Of a stretch of DNA of 64,000 bases, positions 15,885-23,710 are shown in pieces. The notes beneath the pieces were generated by a model. The model saw only the letters and a list, made by a program, of their open reading frames with translations. It was not told where the DNA came from and made no database searches. The position numbers and the translations under genes are program-made. Origin of the DNA: Salegentibacter_A chungangensis (GTDB lineage Bacteria; Bacteroidota; Bacteroidia; Flavobacteriales; Flavobacteriaceae); the NCBI RefSeq assembly GCF_042678405.1, contig NZ_JBHTLI010000003.1, positions 62,001 through 126,000 of the forward strand. Direction: 5' to 3'. How positions within the stretch are numbered: the first letter of the stretch is position 1; each line of letters begins with the position of its first letter.

Positions 15885-17309
15885 ATGAAAGATTTGAAGT
15901 TCGCTATTACTGATATTGAGACTACCGGCAGCGGGATCAAAGGAAACAAGATCACGGAGATCTGCGTGATCATCGTGCAGAACGGAGAAGTGATTGATGA
16001 GTATTCCTCTCTGGTAAATCCCAGTCAGGAAATTCCCCTTTATATTGAAAGCTTAACGGGCATCAATGACGAAATGGTGAGCAATGCACCCTGTTTTTCT
16101 GAAATAGCCGATGAAGTTGAAAAGATCACCAAAGACTGTATTTTTGTCGCACATAATGTGAATTTCGATTACAACATCATACGCTCTGAGTTTACCGGTC
16201 TTGACCGGCAGTTTAAAAGGAAAAGACTTTGTACGGTGAGGTTGACAAAAAAACTGATCCCGGGGTTGTTCTCCTATAGCCTGGGAAATATCTGCACCTC
16301 CATAAACATCCCGCATATAGACCGGCACAGGGCCAAGGGAGATTGCGACGCTACTGTTACGCTTTTTCAAAGATGTTTATCCCTGGATCCCGAATTTGAG
16401 GTGATCGAGAAATTACTAAATCAGAAGACCGCGGCTTCTTACCTTCCGCCTAATTTTAAAAGTTCAGACTTTGAAAAACTGCCTACCTCGACCGGGGTTT
16501 ATTTTTTTAAGGATAAGGACGGAAGACCGCTTTATATTGGAAAAGCAAAGAACATAAAGAGTCGTATAAAATCTCATTTTCAGGAACGTTCTAACCGAAA
16601 GTATAAATTGATGCAGGAAACCTACAGCATCGATTATGAACTAACCGGGAATGAACTACTTGCTTTACTGAGGGAATCTGAACTGATCCTGAAATTCTAC
16701 CCTAAATTCAATAAAGCCCAGAAGAAAGTCAGCCGCCCTTACACGCTTACCTCCTATCATAACCAGAAAGGCGTTGAACAATTCGCTTTACACAAGAACA
16801 AGATCGCGCCTGTTAGCTGGATGAAGTTCTATACCCGGGTAGAGGCCATCAAATTCCTGGAGTACCTGTGCCAGGAATTCGAACTCTGTCCAAAATACTG
16901 CGGATTACAACCAAGTGGAAAGGTTTGTGACCATTACAGGATCACCACCTGCAGCGGGGTTTGTAAAAACGAAATCAATATAGATGAATATAATGCCCGC
17001 GTTGAAAAAGCTGTGGAGTATATCGGGAAATACGATGAATCCTGTCTTCTTCTGGAAAAAGGACGAACCAGTGAGGAAAAATCCTTTATATATCTCAATA
17101 AAGGCAAATATGCCGGGTATGGTTATATTGGCCCCGCAGATGATTTCAACCACCCCGAAGAATTTAAAAACTTCCTCACTCCTTCCAAAACTTCCAGCTA
17201 TGCTGACAGAATTGTGAACCGGTATCTGAATACCAAAAAGAATCTTTCTAAGATTCCGCTGAAGACAGAGGAGGAAGAATTAGCAGAAACCGAATTATGG
17301 TTTGGCTAA
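15885..17309 (+). CDS. DnaQ-like 3'-5' exonuclease fused to GIY-YIG (UvrC-N/Cho-like) nuclease
   Basis: A 474-residue two-nuclease fusion. The N-terminal domain (about 1-165) has the DEDDh exonuclease motifs: Exo I TDIETTG (9-15), Exo II HNVNFDYN (about 90-97) and Exo III HRAKGDCDAT (about 147-156), with catalytic His-Asp. A GIY-YIG domain follows (about 200-285) with GVYFF and LYIGKAKNIKSRIKSHF, as in UvrC and Cho. A further region is rich in Cys and His (LCPKYCGLQ, DHYRITTCSGVCKNE, about 330-360). The arrangement suggests nucleotide-excision-type incision plus trimming. Its stop codon overlaps that of the convergent helicase gene. Confidence 0.92.
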   Translation: MKDLKFAITDIETTGSGIKGNKITEICVIIVQNGEVIDEYSSLVNPSQEIPLYIESLTGINDEMVSNAPCFSEIADEVEKITKDCIFVAHNVNFDYNIIRSEFTGLDRQFKRKRLCTVRLTKKLIPGLFSYSLGNICTSINIPHIDRHRAKGDCDATVTLFQRCLSLDPEFEVIEKLLNQKTAASYLPPNFKSSDFEKLPTSTGVYFFKDKDGRPLYIGKAKNIKSRIKSHFQERSNRKYKLMQETYSIDYELTGNELLALLRESELILKFYPKFNKAQKKVSRPYTLTSYHNQKGVEQFALHKNKIAPVSWMKFYTRVEAIKFLEYLCQEFELCPKYCGLQPSGKVCDHYRITTCSGVCKNEINIDEYNARVEKAVEYIGKYDESCLLLEKGRTSEEKSFIYLNKGKYAGYGYIGPADDFNHPEEFKNFLTPSKTSSYADRIVNRYLNTKKNLSKIPLKTEEEELAETELWFG

Positions 17310-18616
17310 ACAAGACTGATTCTCACCTTTTTCTTTTTTAACCTGGAATTATCAAGAGATTGAACAACAGTCTTTGCTTTGGAAGCGGCAACCGAAACAA
17401 AACTGCAGTCCTGCTTTAACTCGATAGTTCCCAGTTCATCTTTATTCAGGCTTCCCTGCTTGAAGAACAAGCCGGCGATATCACCCTTGGATATTTTGTC
17501 TTTTCTGCCCCCTGAAATAAATAAGGTCTTCCATTCGGTTTCTTTTTTTATAGCGTTGGATTCCATTTTTTGAATAGAAGACTCCTGGATGAATTCAGGT
17601 AATTCCTCCTTTACCCATTTCAGTACATAAGCAGTCCCTTTTGCATCCATACGGGCTGTCCTTCCGTTTCTATGGATAAATTCAGCTTCTTTTAATGGCA
17701 GTTGATAATGTATGATGAAACTGAGTTCAGGAATATCGATCCCTCTTGCCGCCAGATCTGTGGCAATGATAATTCTGTGAGTACCATTCCTGAATTTGAT
17801 CAGGGCTCTTTCCCGGTCCTTCTGTTCCATTCCGCCGTGAAAACAACCGTGAGGCAACCTGTTTTCAGAAAGGAATTCGCTTACGCACTCGATACTATCC
17901 CTGAAATTGCAGAATATAATACCCGGTTTATTGCCGATATGTGCCAGTACGTTCAACAGGCTTTCCAGTTTATCCTTTGAAGGGGAGTTCACGGTTTTAA
18001 CCTTTAACAAAGACGTTTCCTCGCCAAGGTAATTGATAACTGCGGGATCCTTTATTCCCACAAACCGGGGTATTTCAACATTTTGAGTGGCCGATGTAAG
18101 CACTCGCTTTTTAATGCCCGGTAAAATTTGAAATATCTCAGACATTTCATCTTTAAAACCTATTTCCAGGGATTTATCAAATTCATCCAAAATAATGCTT
18201 GTTACAGCTTCCACTGGAAAAGTCTCCCTGCGCAGGTGATCTGCAACTCTCCCGGGAGTTCCTATCAAAATTGCCGGAGGATGCTTCAGCTCCAGTTTAT
18301 CTTTGGCAAAAGCCCTGCCTCCATAAACCGCATTTGCTTTAAACCCGGTTCCCATTTCCCGGATCACCTGTTCAATCTGGATGGCCAGTTCCCGGGACGG
18401 GACCAGGATCATCGCCTGCACATCAGGAATTTCGGCATCAAGTTCATCCAGCAAAGGCAGTAAAAATGCCAGGGTCTTTCCCGTACCAGTAGGGGACAAT
18501 AAAATAGTATTGGAAGAGGAACTGATCGCCGCCCCCGCATCCTTCTGCATTGGGTTAAGCTTCGAGATCTTTAGTTTCTCAAGAATTTCTGGTTTGGTTT
18601 TTATAGTATTTGACAT
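17306..18616 (-). CDS. DEAD-box RNA helicase with DbpA-type RNA-binding domain
   Basis: A 436-residue helicase. Motif I is SPTGTGKT (41-48), Ia-type PSRELAIQIE, motif II is DEFD (in ILDEFDKSLE) rather than DEAD, motif III is TSAT and motif VI is HRNGRTARM. The C-terminal about 75 residues (KGDIAGLFFKQGSLNKDELG onward) resemble the DbpA/YxiN RRM that binds 23S rRNA hairpin 92, so a role in 50S assembly is likely. The Phe in motif II is unusual for the family as a whole. A -7 element TACTTTTG ends only 4 bases before the ATG, suggesting a leaderless transcript. Stop overlaps that of the convergent nuclease gene. Confidence 0.9.
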   Translation of the reverse strand: MSNTIKTKPEILEKLKISKLNPMQKDAGAAISSSSNTILLSPTGTGKTLAFLLPLLDELDAEIPDVQAMILVPSRELAIQIEQVIREMGTGFKANAVYGGRAFAKDKLELKHPPAILIGTPGRVADHLRRETFPVEAVTSIILDEFDKSLEIGFKDEMSEIFQILPGIKKRVLTSATQNVEIPRFVGIKDPAVINYLGEETSLLKVKTVNSPSKDKLESLLNVLAHIGNKPGIIFCNFRDSIECVSEFLSENRLPHGCFHGGMEQKDRERALIKFRNGTHRIIIATDLAARGIDIPELSFIIHYQLPLKEAEFIHRNGRTARMDAKGTAYVLKWVKEELPEFIQESSIQKMESNAIKKETEWKTLFISGGRKDKISKGDIAGLFFKQGSLNKDELGTIELKQDCSFVSVAASKAKTVVQSLDNSRLKKKKVRISLV

Positions 18617-18620
18617 AGCG

Positions 18621-18628
18621 CAAAAGTA
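18621..18628 (-). promoter_or_regulatory. helicase -7 element (TACTTTTG), very close to the ATG
   Basis: Minus-strand TACTTTTG matches TAnnTTTG. Only 4 bases (AGCG on the plus strand) separate it from the start codon at 18616, so transcription would begin at or next to the A of ATG. No clear -33 element was found at 19-21 bases. Confidence 0.5.
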
Positions 18629-18822
18629 AGGCTTAATTGATTCGGATCTTTAAAGATTCACGATTCAGTTTAAGATCATCATATATTTAAGGGATAATCA
18701 GGTAAATGCCATCCTGAAATAATTTTGTAAATTGAATGTTGCTTTGTTTAAAAATTAATAAGCATTCCGGTCTGCCTGAAACATACCTGCTCATAACATA
18801 ATTACCAATCAAATTAATTAAT

Positions 18823-19344
18823 ATGAGAAGACTGTTAATAATATTCCTGGTTTGTATCTATCCTCTCACGGGTTACGGACAGGAGCAGGAGAGTTTTAAT
18901 ATAACCGGGGGAATAGGAATCCCGGAACTGATCAATATTGGCGGGCGTTTCCAAATAAACCAAACAGAATTAGGTTTTAGTGCAGGAACCCTTCCATCAG
19001 CCGATGAAGAGGTTTTCTCCCTGCAGGCAAATTTACTTTACCACTTTGGAGGATCTACGGCATTTTCTACAAGGCGACCCTGGTACATTCGCAGCAGTTT
19101 TACCTATAGCAGATCTGATACTGAGTCCGAATTGGCAAAATACCTGTTCCTGGACCTGAGAATTGGAAGAGATCTCAACTTCTCAGATAATTTTGGAGTT
19201 CAGATCGACATAGGTCCTGCTTATGTGATCTCTGAAGATATAACCGAAAAAAAAGCGAAGGAGAACACCTGGTTCTTATTCGATATAGATCTTGATCAAA
19301 AAGTGCTTCCGATTGTCGGGATTACATTCTTCTACAGGATTTGA
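18823..19344 (+). CDS. secreted small outer-membrane beta-barrel-like protein
   Basis: A 173-residue protein with a signal peptide (about 1-19, ending GYGQ) and a mature part of alternating strands (INIGGRFQINQTELGFSAG, SLQANLLYHFGG, WYIRSSFTYSR, FLDLRIGRDL) that ends in an aromatic strand (IVGITFFYRI). This is the look of a small outer-membrane barrel. I do not recognise a named family and assign no function. It stands alone between the helicase and rlmF; the 206 bases upstream show no strong promoter match. Confidence 0.7.
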   Translation: MRRLLIIFLVCIYPLTGYGQEQESFNITGGIGIPELINIGGRFQINQTELGFSAGTLPSADEEVFSLQANLLYHFGGSTAFSTRRPWYIRSSFTYSRSDTESELAKYLFLDLRIGRDLNFSDNFGVQIDIGPAYVISEDITEKKAKENTWFLFDIDLDQKVLPIVGITFFYRI

Positions 19345-19373
19345 TGGATGGGAATATTCGAGCTATAAACTGC

Positions 19374-19381
19374 TATCTTTG
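19374..19381 (+). promoter_or_regulatory. probable rlmF -7 element (TATCTTTG)
   Basis: TATCTTTG matches TAnnTTTG and lies 20 bases before the rlmF ATG at 19402. No -33 element is evident at the usual distance. Confidence 0.5.
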
Positions 19382-19401
19382 GAACATTCAAAAATTAAAG
19401 A

Positions 19402-20259
19402 ATGCACCCCAATAATATTCATAACGCCCCTTACGATTTTAACGTTTTAACCGAATCCAACCCGGAATTATCAAAATTCGTGTTCGTTACTCCCCACGGA
19501 AATAAGAGTATAGATTTTAGCGAGCCTGATGCTGTACTACAGCTAAATAAAGCAATACTCAGCTACCATTACCAGGTGAAAGACTGGAATATCCCTGAAA
19601 ATCACCTCTGTCCTCCAATTCCCGGAAGGGCAGATTATATTCATCATCTGGCAGACCTGCTTGCAGAAGACGGATTAGAAAAAAACATCAAAGGCATCGA
19701 TATCGGGGTGGGTGCCAATGCCATCTATCCTATTTTAGGCAACAGGATCTACAACTGGAAAATGGTTGGAACCGATATTAATGAAACTTCAGTTAAAGCA
19801 GCCAAAAGAAACATCAATGCTAATCCTGGGCTCTCAGCAGCCATTGAGGTCAGGCACCAGGAAGACCGCGGTAGTATTTTTAAGGGAATGATTAAAGAAA
19901 AGGAGTATTATAATTTTAGTATGTGCAATCCCCCTTTTCACGCTTCAGAAAAGGAAGCCAATAAAGCGGCGCTTCGGAAATTAAAGAATTTGGAAAATGA
20001 GAAGAATCCGAAGCTTAATTTTGGCGGACAGGCAAACGAGTTATGGTGCAACGGCGGGGAATCCCTGTTCATAAAAAGGATGATCAAGGAAAGTGTATTG
20101 TTCGGCTCGCAGGTAGGATGGTTTACCAGTCTTGTATCCAGAAAAGAAAATCTCCCGAAAATCTATAAACAACTGAAGAAATTAAAGGCCGCCTACCGAA
20201 CTGTAGAGATGAGCCAGGGGAATAAAAAAAGCAGGTTCATAGCCTGGAAATTCGAATAA
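19402..20259 (+). CDS. rlmF: 23S rRNA (adenine(1618)-N6)-methyltransferase
   Basis: A 285-residue SAM-dependent methyltransferase. The family block DFNVLTESNPEL is near the N-terminus, IDIGVGANAIYPILG (about 101-115) is the SAM-binding loop, GTDI gives the acidic residue after strand 2, and NPPFHASEKEA (about 176-186) is the NPPF catalytic motif characteristic of RlmF. The enzyme methylates N6 of adenine 1618 in 23S rRNA. The gene is monocistronic, with its own -7 element 20 bases upstream. Confidence 0.94.
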   Translation: MHPNNIHNAPYDFNVLTESNPELSKFVFVTPHGNKSIDFSEPDAVLQLNKAILSYHYQVKDWNIPENHLCPPIPGRADYIHHLADLLAEDGLEKNIKGIDIGVGANAIYPILGNRIYNWKMVGTDINETSVKAAKRNINANPGLSAAIEVRHQEDRGSIFKGMIKEKEYYNFSMCNPPFHASEKEANKAALRKLKNLENEKNPKLNFGGQANELWCNGGESLFIKRMIKESVLFGSQVGWFTSLVSRKENLPKIYKQLKKLKAAYRTVEMSQGNKKSRFIAWKFE

Positions 20260-20519
20260 AAAGACCTCTTTTTCACTCAGGCTGTTTTGATCAAAGCGCT
20301 CTCAGGCATAGCCTTCTAAAGTATGAATGATTGAAGGATCTGCATCTCAAATCTTATAAATAGCACTTTAGAATTCTGAAATTCTTTTTTCTCTGTTTCG
20401 AATTAAGCTCCTTCTACACAAACTAGCTTAGTCAAACCTTACAACCTTCTTAAGCGATTATTAAATTCTCTTAAAATCCAGCAATTATATGCTACATTAA
20501 TAAGTTCTTAACTATTCCC
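20260..20519. other. intergenic stretch with no recognised feature
   Basis: About 260 AT-rich bases between rlmF and the inverted repeat preceding the four-repeat lipoprotein gene (the full gap is 312 bases). I see no gene, no strong terminator and no good TAnnTTTG promoter element in it. Confidence 0.5.
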
Positions 20520-20568
20520 TGTAATCTAATCCATAAATTCGAAATCAATCACCTAAAATTAGATTACA
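20520..20568 (+). promoter_or_regulatory. 11-bp perfect inverted repeat abutting a start codon
   Basis: TGTAATCTAAT (20520-20530) and ATTAGATTACA (20558-20568) are perfect inverted arms separated by 27 bases, and the second arm ends 3 bases before the ATG at 20572. In RNA this hairpin would cover the ribosome-loading region; in DNA it could be a two-site operator. No T-run follows, so it is not a terminator. Confidence 0.6.
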
Positions 20569-20571
20569 CTT

Positions 20572-22131
20572 ATGAAATTCAAGAAAAATTACTTTTTAAT
20601 TATGTTTTTAAGCTTTGCTGCTTTGGGGTTAACTTCCTGCAGTGAAGACGACGATGACATGGTAGAGGTTATGGATCCTACAGGGAGCCTTACCGTAGCT
20701 GACCAAACCGTCGAAAACAATATGCTTACTATTAGTGATGTGGAAATGAGTGCAGACGGATGGGTTGTGATCCACCGCGCTGCTGAAAGCGGAGGACCTA
20801 TGGTTCCCGATATTATTTCTGAACCAAAAATGGTGGAAGCCGGAACATCTTCAGATGTAATGGTAGAACTGAAAGACGGAGTAGAGATCGAAGACGGAGA
20901 AACGCTTTGGGCAATGCTCCACACCGATAACGGTGAAATTGGGATGTATGAATTTGACGGCAGTAACGGGCTTGATGCTCCAATTTTGACTGCCGGCGGA
21001 GATGTGGTAACCCAGTCTTTTAGCGTTATGGAGAAAGCGACCGGGTCTCTTATGGTAGAAGATCAGGCTGTTACAGATAATATGGTAACCATAAGTTCTG
21101 TTACCCTAAATAAATCGGGTTATGTGGTAATTCACGCCGATAATGGTGAAGGAGCGCCCGTAGTACCGGACATTATTTCTGAACCTGTATATCTTGAAGC
21201 AGGAACCCACACCGATGTTGATGTGATGTTTACTGAAAACGCCGATGTTGAAGCCGGCGACACCCTATGGGCTATGCTTCATACCGATACCGGTGAAGAA
21301 GAAGTATATGAATTTGACGGAGAGAACGGACTTGACGGTCCTATTACCGATATGAACGGAGATGTTGTTCTGGCTTCATTCAGTATTACTGAAAACGATG
21401 CCGCGGCAGGTTCCCTTACCGTAGACGATCAGGTGCTTACCAACAACAATGTTACTGTTGGAGCTATCACGCTTGAAGAAGACGGTTATGTGGTGATCCA
21501 CGCCGACAATGGTGACGGAGCGCCTGTGGTACCGGACATTATTTCTCAGGCTGTTTACCTTGAAGCAGGAACCTATACCAATGTTGAAGTTCCGCTAAAA
21601 GAATCGGCAGACGTAAATATGAATGACACTGTTTGGGTAATGTTGCATACCGATACCGGAACAGAAGGAGAATATGAATTTGACGGGCAGAATGGGCTTG
21701 ATGGTCCAATTACTGATGCTGAAGGGAACATCGTTATGGAATCCCTTGTAATTACCGATGTATCCACCTCAGCTATTACAGGATCAATTACTATAGATAA
21801 CCAGGCTGTAAGTGACAATATGATCACTGCAGAAAGCATTACCGTAGCTGAAGACGGATGGGTAGTGGTTCACGCCGATAACGGAGACGGTGCGCCTGTA
21901 GTACCGGAAATTATCTCTAATCCAGTATATCTTGAAGCAGGCACCAATAATGATGTTGAGATAAGCTTTGAAGAGTCAGCAGACGTAAATGCAGGAGATA
22001 CTGTATGGGTAATGCTACACAACGATACCGGAGCGGCCGGAGAATATGAATTCGATGGAATGAACGGTCTTGACCTGCCTATCGTGGTGGATGGAAACGT
22101 AGTAGTTACCCCGATCGACATTACTGAGTAG
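20572..22131 (+). CDS. surface lipoprotein with four tandem ~120-residue repeats (DUF7282-like)
   Basis: A 519-residue lipoprotein. Signal peptide and lipobox LTSC (Cys23) are followed by an acidic stretch SEDDDDMVEVMD, consistent with export to the cell surface. From residue 37 four repeats of about 120 residues run to the C-terminus, each opening with TGSL/TGSI and containing VVIH, PDIISEP (PEIISNP in repeat 4), LEAGT, WVMLH or WAMLH and YEFDG..GLD. The pattern resembles the DUF7282 domain found in archaeal and bacterial surface proteins. The protein is strongly acidic with no enzyme motif; an adhesion or matrix role is speculation. Repeats 2-4 are closest at DNA level, implying internal duplication. 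Confidence 0.85.
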   Translation: MKFKKNYFLIMFLSFAALGLTSCSEDDDDMVEVMDPTGSLTVADQTVENNMLTISDVEMSADGWVVIHRAAESGGPMVPDIISEPKMVEAGTSSDVMVELKDGVEIEDGETLWAMLHTDNGEIGMYEFDGSNGLDAPILTAGGDVVTQSFSVMEKATGSLMVEDQAVTDNMVTISSVTLNKSGYVVIHADNGEGAPVVPDIISEPVYLEAGTHTDVDVMFTENADVEAGDTLWAMLHTDTGEEEVYEFDGENGLDGPITDMNGDVVLASFSITENDAAAGSLTVDDQVLTNNNVTVGAITLEEDGYVVIHADNGDGAPVVPDIISQAVYLEAGTYTNVEVPLKESADVNMNDTVWVMLHTDTGTEGEYEFDGQNGLDGPITDAEGNIVMESLVITDVSTSAITGSITIDNQAVSDNMITAESITVAEDGWVVVHADNGDGAPVVPEIISNPVYLEAGTNNDVEISFEESADVNAGDTVWVMLHNDTGAAGEYEFDGMNGLDLPIVVDGNVVVTPIDITE

Positions 22132-22159
22132 TAATATTTCAATTATTATTTAGGCTGAG

Positions 22160-22188
22160 AAACCGGTAGCATTGCTATCGGTTTTTTT
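22160..22188 (+). terminator. terminator after the four-repeat lipoprotein gene
   Basis: AAACCGGTAGC (22160-22170) pairs with GCTATCGGTTT (22174-22184) over 11 positions with one G-U pair, loop ATT, then a T-run. Confidence 0.85.
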
Positions 22189-22256
22189 AAGTCTTAATTT
22201 AGGTTAGGCCTTCTATTTCATTTTCATTAATTTCCCCTTTGCTAACCAAAGCTTCT

Positions 22257-23522
22257 ATGAAAACAAGAGTTGTAGTTATAGGCGGCGGATTTGCCGGTTT
22301 GAATTTCATAAGATCCATTGATGACTCTAGGGACTTCGATGTTACCCTGGTAGACAGGAACAACTACAATTTCTTCCCCCCGCTTATTTATCAGGTTGCC
22401 ACCGGCTTTCTGGAACCATCTTCTATAAGTCACCCATTCAGAAAACTTTTCGGAAACAAGAGGAATGTTCATTTCTGGCTTGGCGAATTCCAGGAAGTAA
22501 AGCCAGACGAAAACAAGGTTATCATATCTGATAAAGAGTTGGACTATGACATACTTGTCTTAGCGACCGGAACCAAGACCAACTATTTTGGCCTGGACAA
22601 CGTTCGAAAGAATGCAATCCCTATGAAAACCCTTGATGACGCCCTTAATATGCGGAATCTTCTTCTTCAGCGTATCGAGATGGCAACAAAGACAAAAGAT
22701 ATTAAAGAAAAGGAAGATTGGGTAACCATGGTCATTGCAGGAGGCGGACCAACCGGGGTGGAGGTCTCAGGGATGTTCGCAGAGATGCGCAGGTCAATAA
22801 TCGCTAAAGAATATCCTGAACTTAATGATGTTCATGGAAAAATATATCTTGTGAACGGAGGTGACTCTTTGCTTGCTCCTATGAGCGAGGAATCTCAAAG
22901 CTACACCTATGAAGCCCTTAAAAACCTTGGGGTAAAAATCAAGCTAAACACCCGGGTGACCGACTTTGACGGGGAAAATGTAAGCCTCAAGGACGGCTCC
23001 TATATTAGGAGCAAGAACCTGATATGGGCTACCGGCGTTACAGCGATGAAATTTCCCGGAATCCCGGAAGAAACGTACGGTCCCGGAAACCGGCTTAAGG
23101 TGGATGCCTGTAACAAGATCGAAAATTCTTCAAATATCTATGCTCTAGGGGATACCTGCATAATGACCAGCGACAAAGCCTTTCCCGAAGGCCATCCTCA
23201 ACTGGCACAGGTAGCTAAACAACAAGGAGAGCATCTTGCAAAAAATCTGAAAAAAATAAACAAAGGAAAGGAGCCAGAAGATTTTGTTTATAATGACAAA
23301 GGCATTATGGCTATTATAGGCCGAAGTAAAGCCGTAGCTGAAATTCCGAAACCCAAAATGAATCTTAAGGGGCTCCCTGCCTGGTTAATCTGGTCGCTTA
23401 TTCATCTTTTCGCACTTGTTAACCGCCACGACAGGCTTAGGACTTTTTACAACTGGACCATTGCATATTTCACCAGAAATCAGGACCTAAGAATGATCAT
23501 AAGGCCAAAAGATAGAATTTAA
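22257..23522 (+). CDS. ndh: type II NADH dehydrogenase (NDH-2)
   Basis: A 421-residue FAD-dependent membrane-associated oxidoreductase that passes electrons from NADH to quinone without pumping protons. The FAD loop GGGFAGL lies right after the start, the NADH loop AGGGPTGVEVSGMFAE at about 160-175, and the second FAD motif (NIYALGDTC) near 295. The C-terminal segment WLIWSLIHLFALVNRHDRLRT is the membrane-anchoring amphipathic helix of NDH-2. An in-frame TTG at 22239 could extend it by six residues, but ATG 22257 sits best before the FAD loop. No terminator was seen after it. Confidence 0.92.
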   Translation: MKTRVVVIGGGFAGLNFIRSIDDSRDFDVTLVDRNNYNFFPPLIYQVATGFLEPSSISHPFRKLFGNKRNVHFWLGEFQEVKPDENKVIISDKELDYDILVLATGTKTNYFGLDNVRKNAIPMKTLDDALNMRNLLLQRIEMATKTKDIKEKEDWVTMVIAGGGPTGVEVSGMFAEMRRSIIAKEYPELNDVHGKIYLVNGGDSLLAPMSEESQSYTYEALKNLGVKIKLNTRVTDFDGENVSLKDGSYIRSKNLIWATGVTAMKFPGIPEETYGPGNRLKVDACNKIENSSNIYALGDTCIMTSDKAFPEGHPQLAQVAKQQGEHLAKNLKKINKGKEPEDFVYNDKGIMAIIGRSKAVAEIPKPKMNLKGLPAWLIWSLIHLFALVNRHDRLRTFYNWTIAYFTRNQDLRMIIRPKDRI

Positions 23523-23640
23523 AAGCTTTAGCCTTCTCTTTTTCTCCAGAATACTGCTTCAGGACCGAACGTTTCACTATAACAGCCTGTATGAATAGCA
23601 TCTAAATATTAAGAATGTTATCAAAAAGTGAAATCTATAG

Positions 23641-23670
23641 TTGGAATTCCTTCATATTAATTTACTTTTG
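23641..23670 (+). promoter_or_regulatory. promoter of Oar-type receptor (TTG-N19-TACTTTTG)
   Basis: TTG at 23641-23643 and TACTTTTG at 23663-23670 are exactly 19 bases apart, one of the best promoter matches in the window. It gives a leader of about 35 bases before ATG 23711. Confidence 0.8.
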
Positions 23671-23710
23671 CAAAAATTTTAACACAATCAACACTACTAA
23701 AAATTTAAAA

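Noticed and set aside
23615..23710. Upstream start of the Oar-type receptor
   Set aside because: Would add 32 residues before a good signal peptide and overlap a strong promoter.
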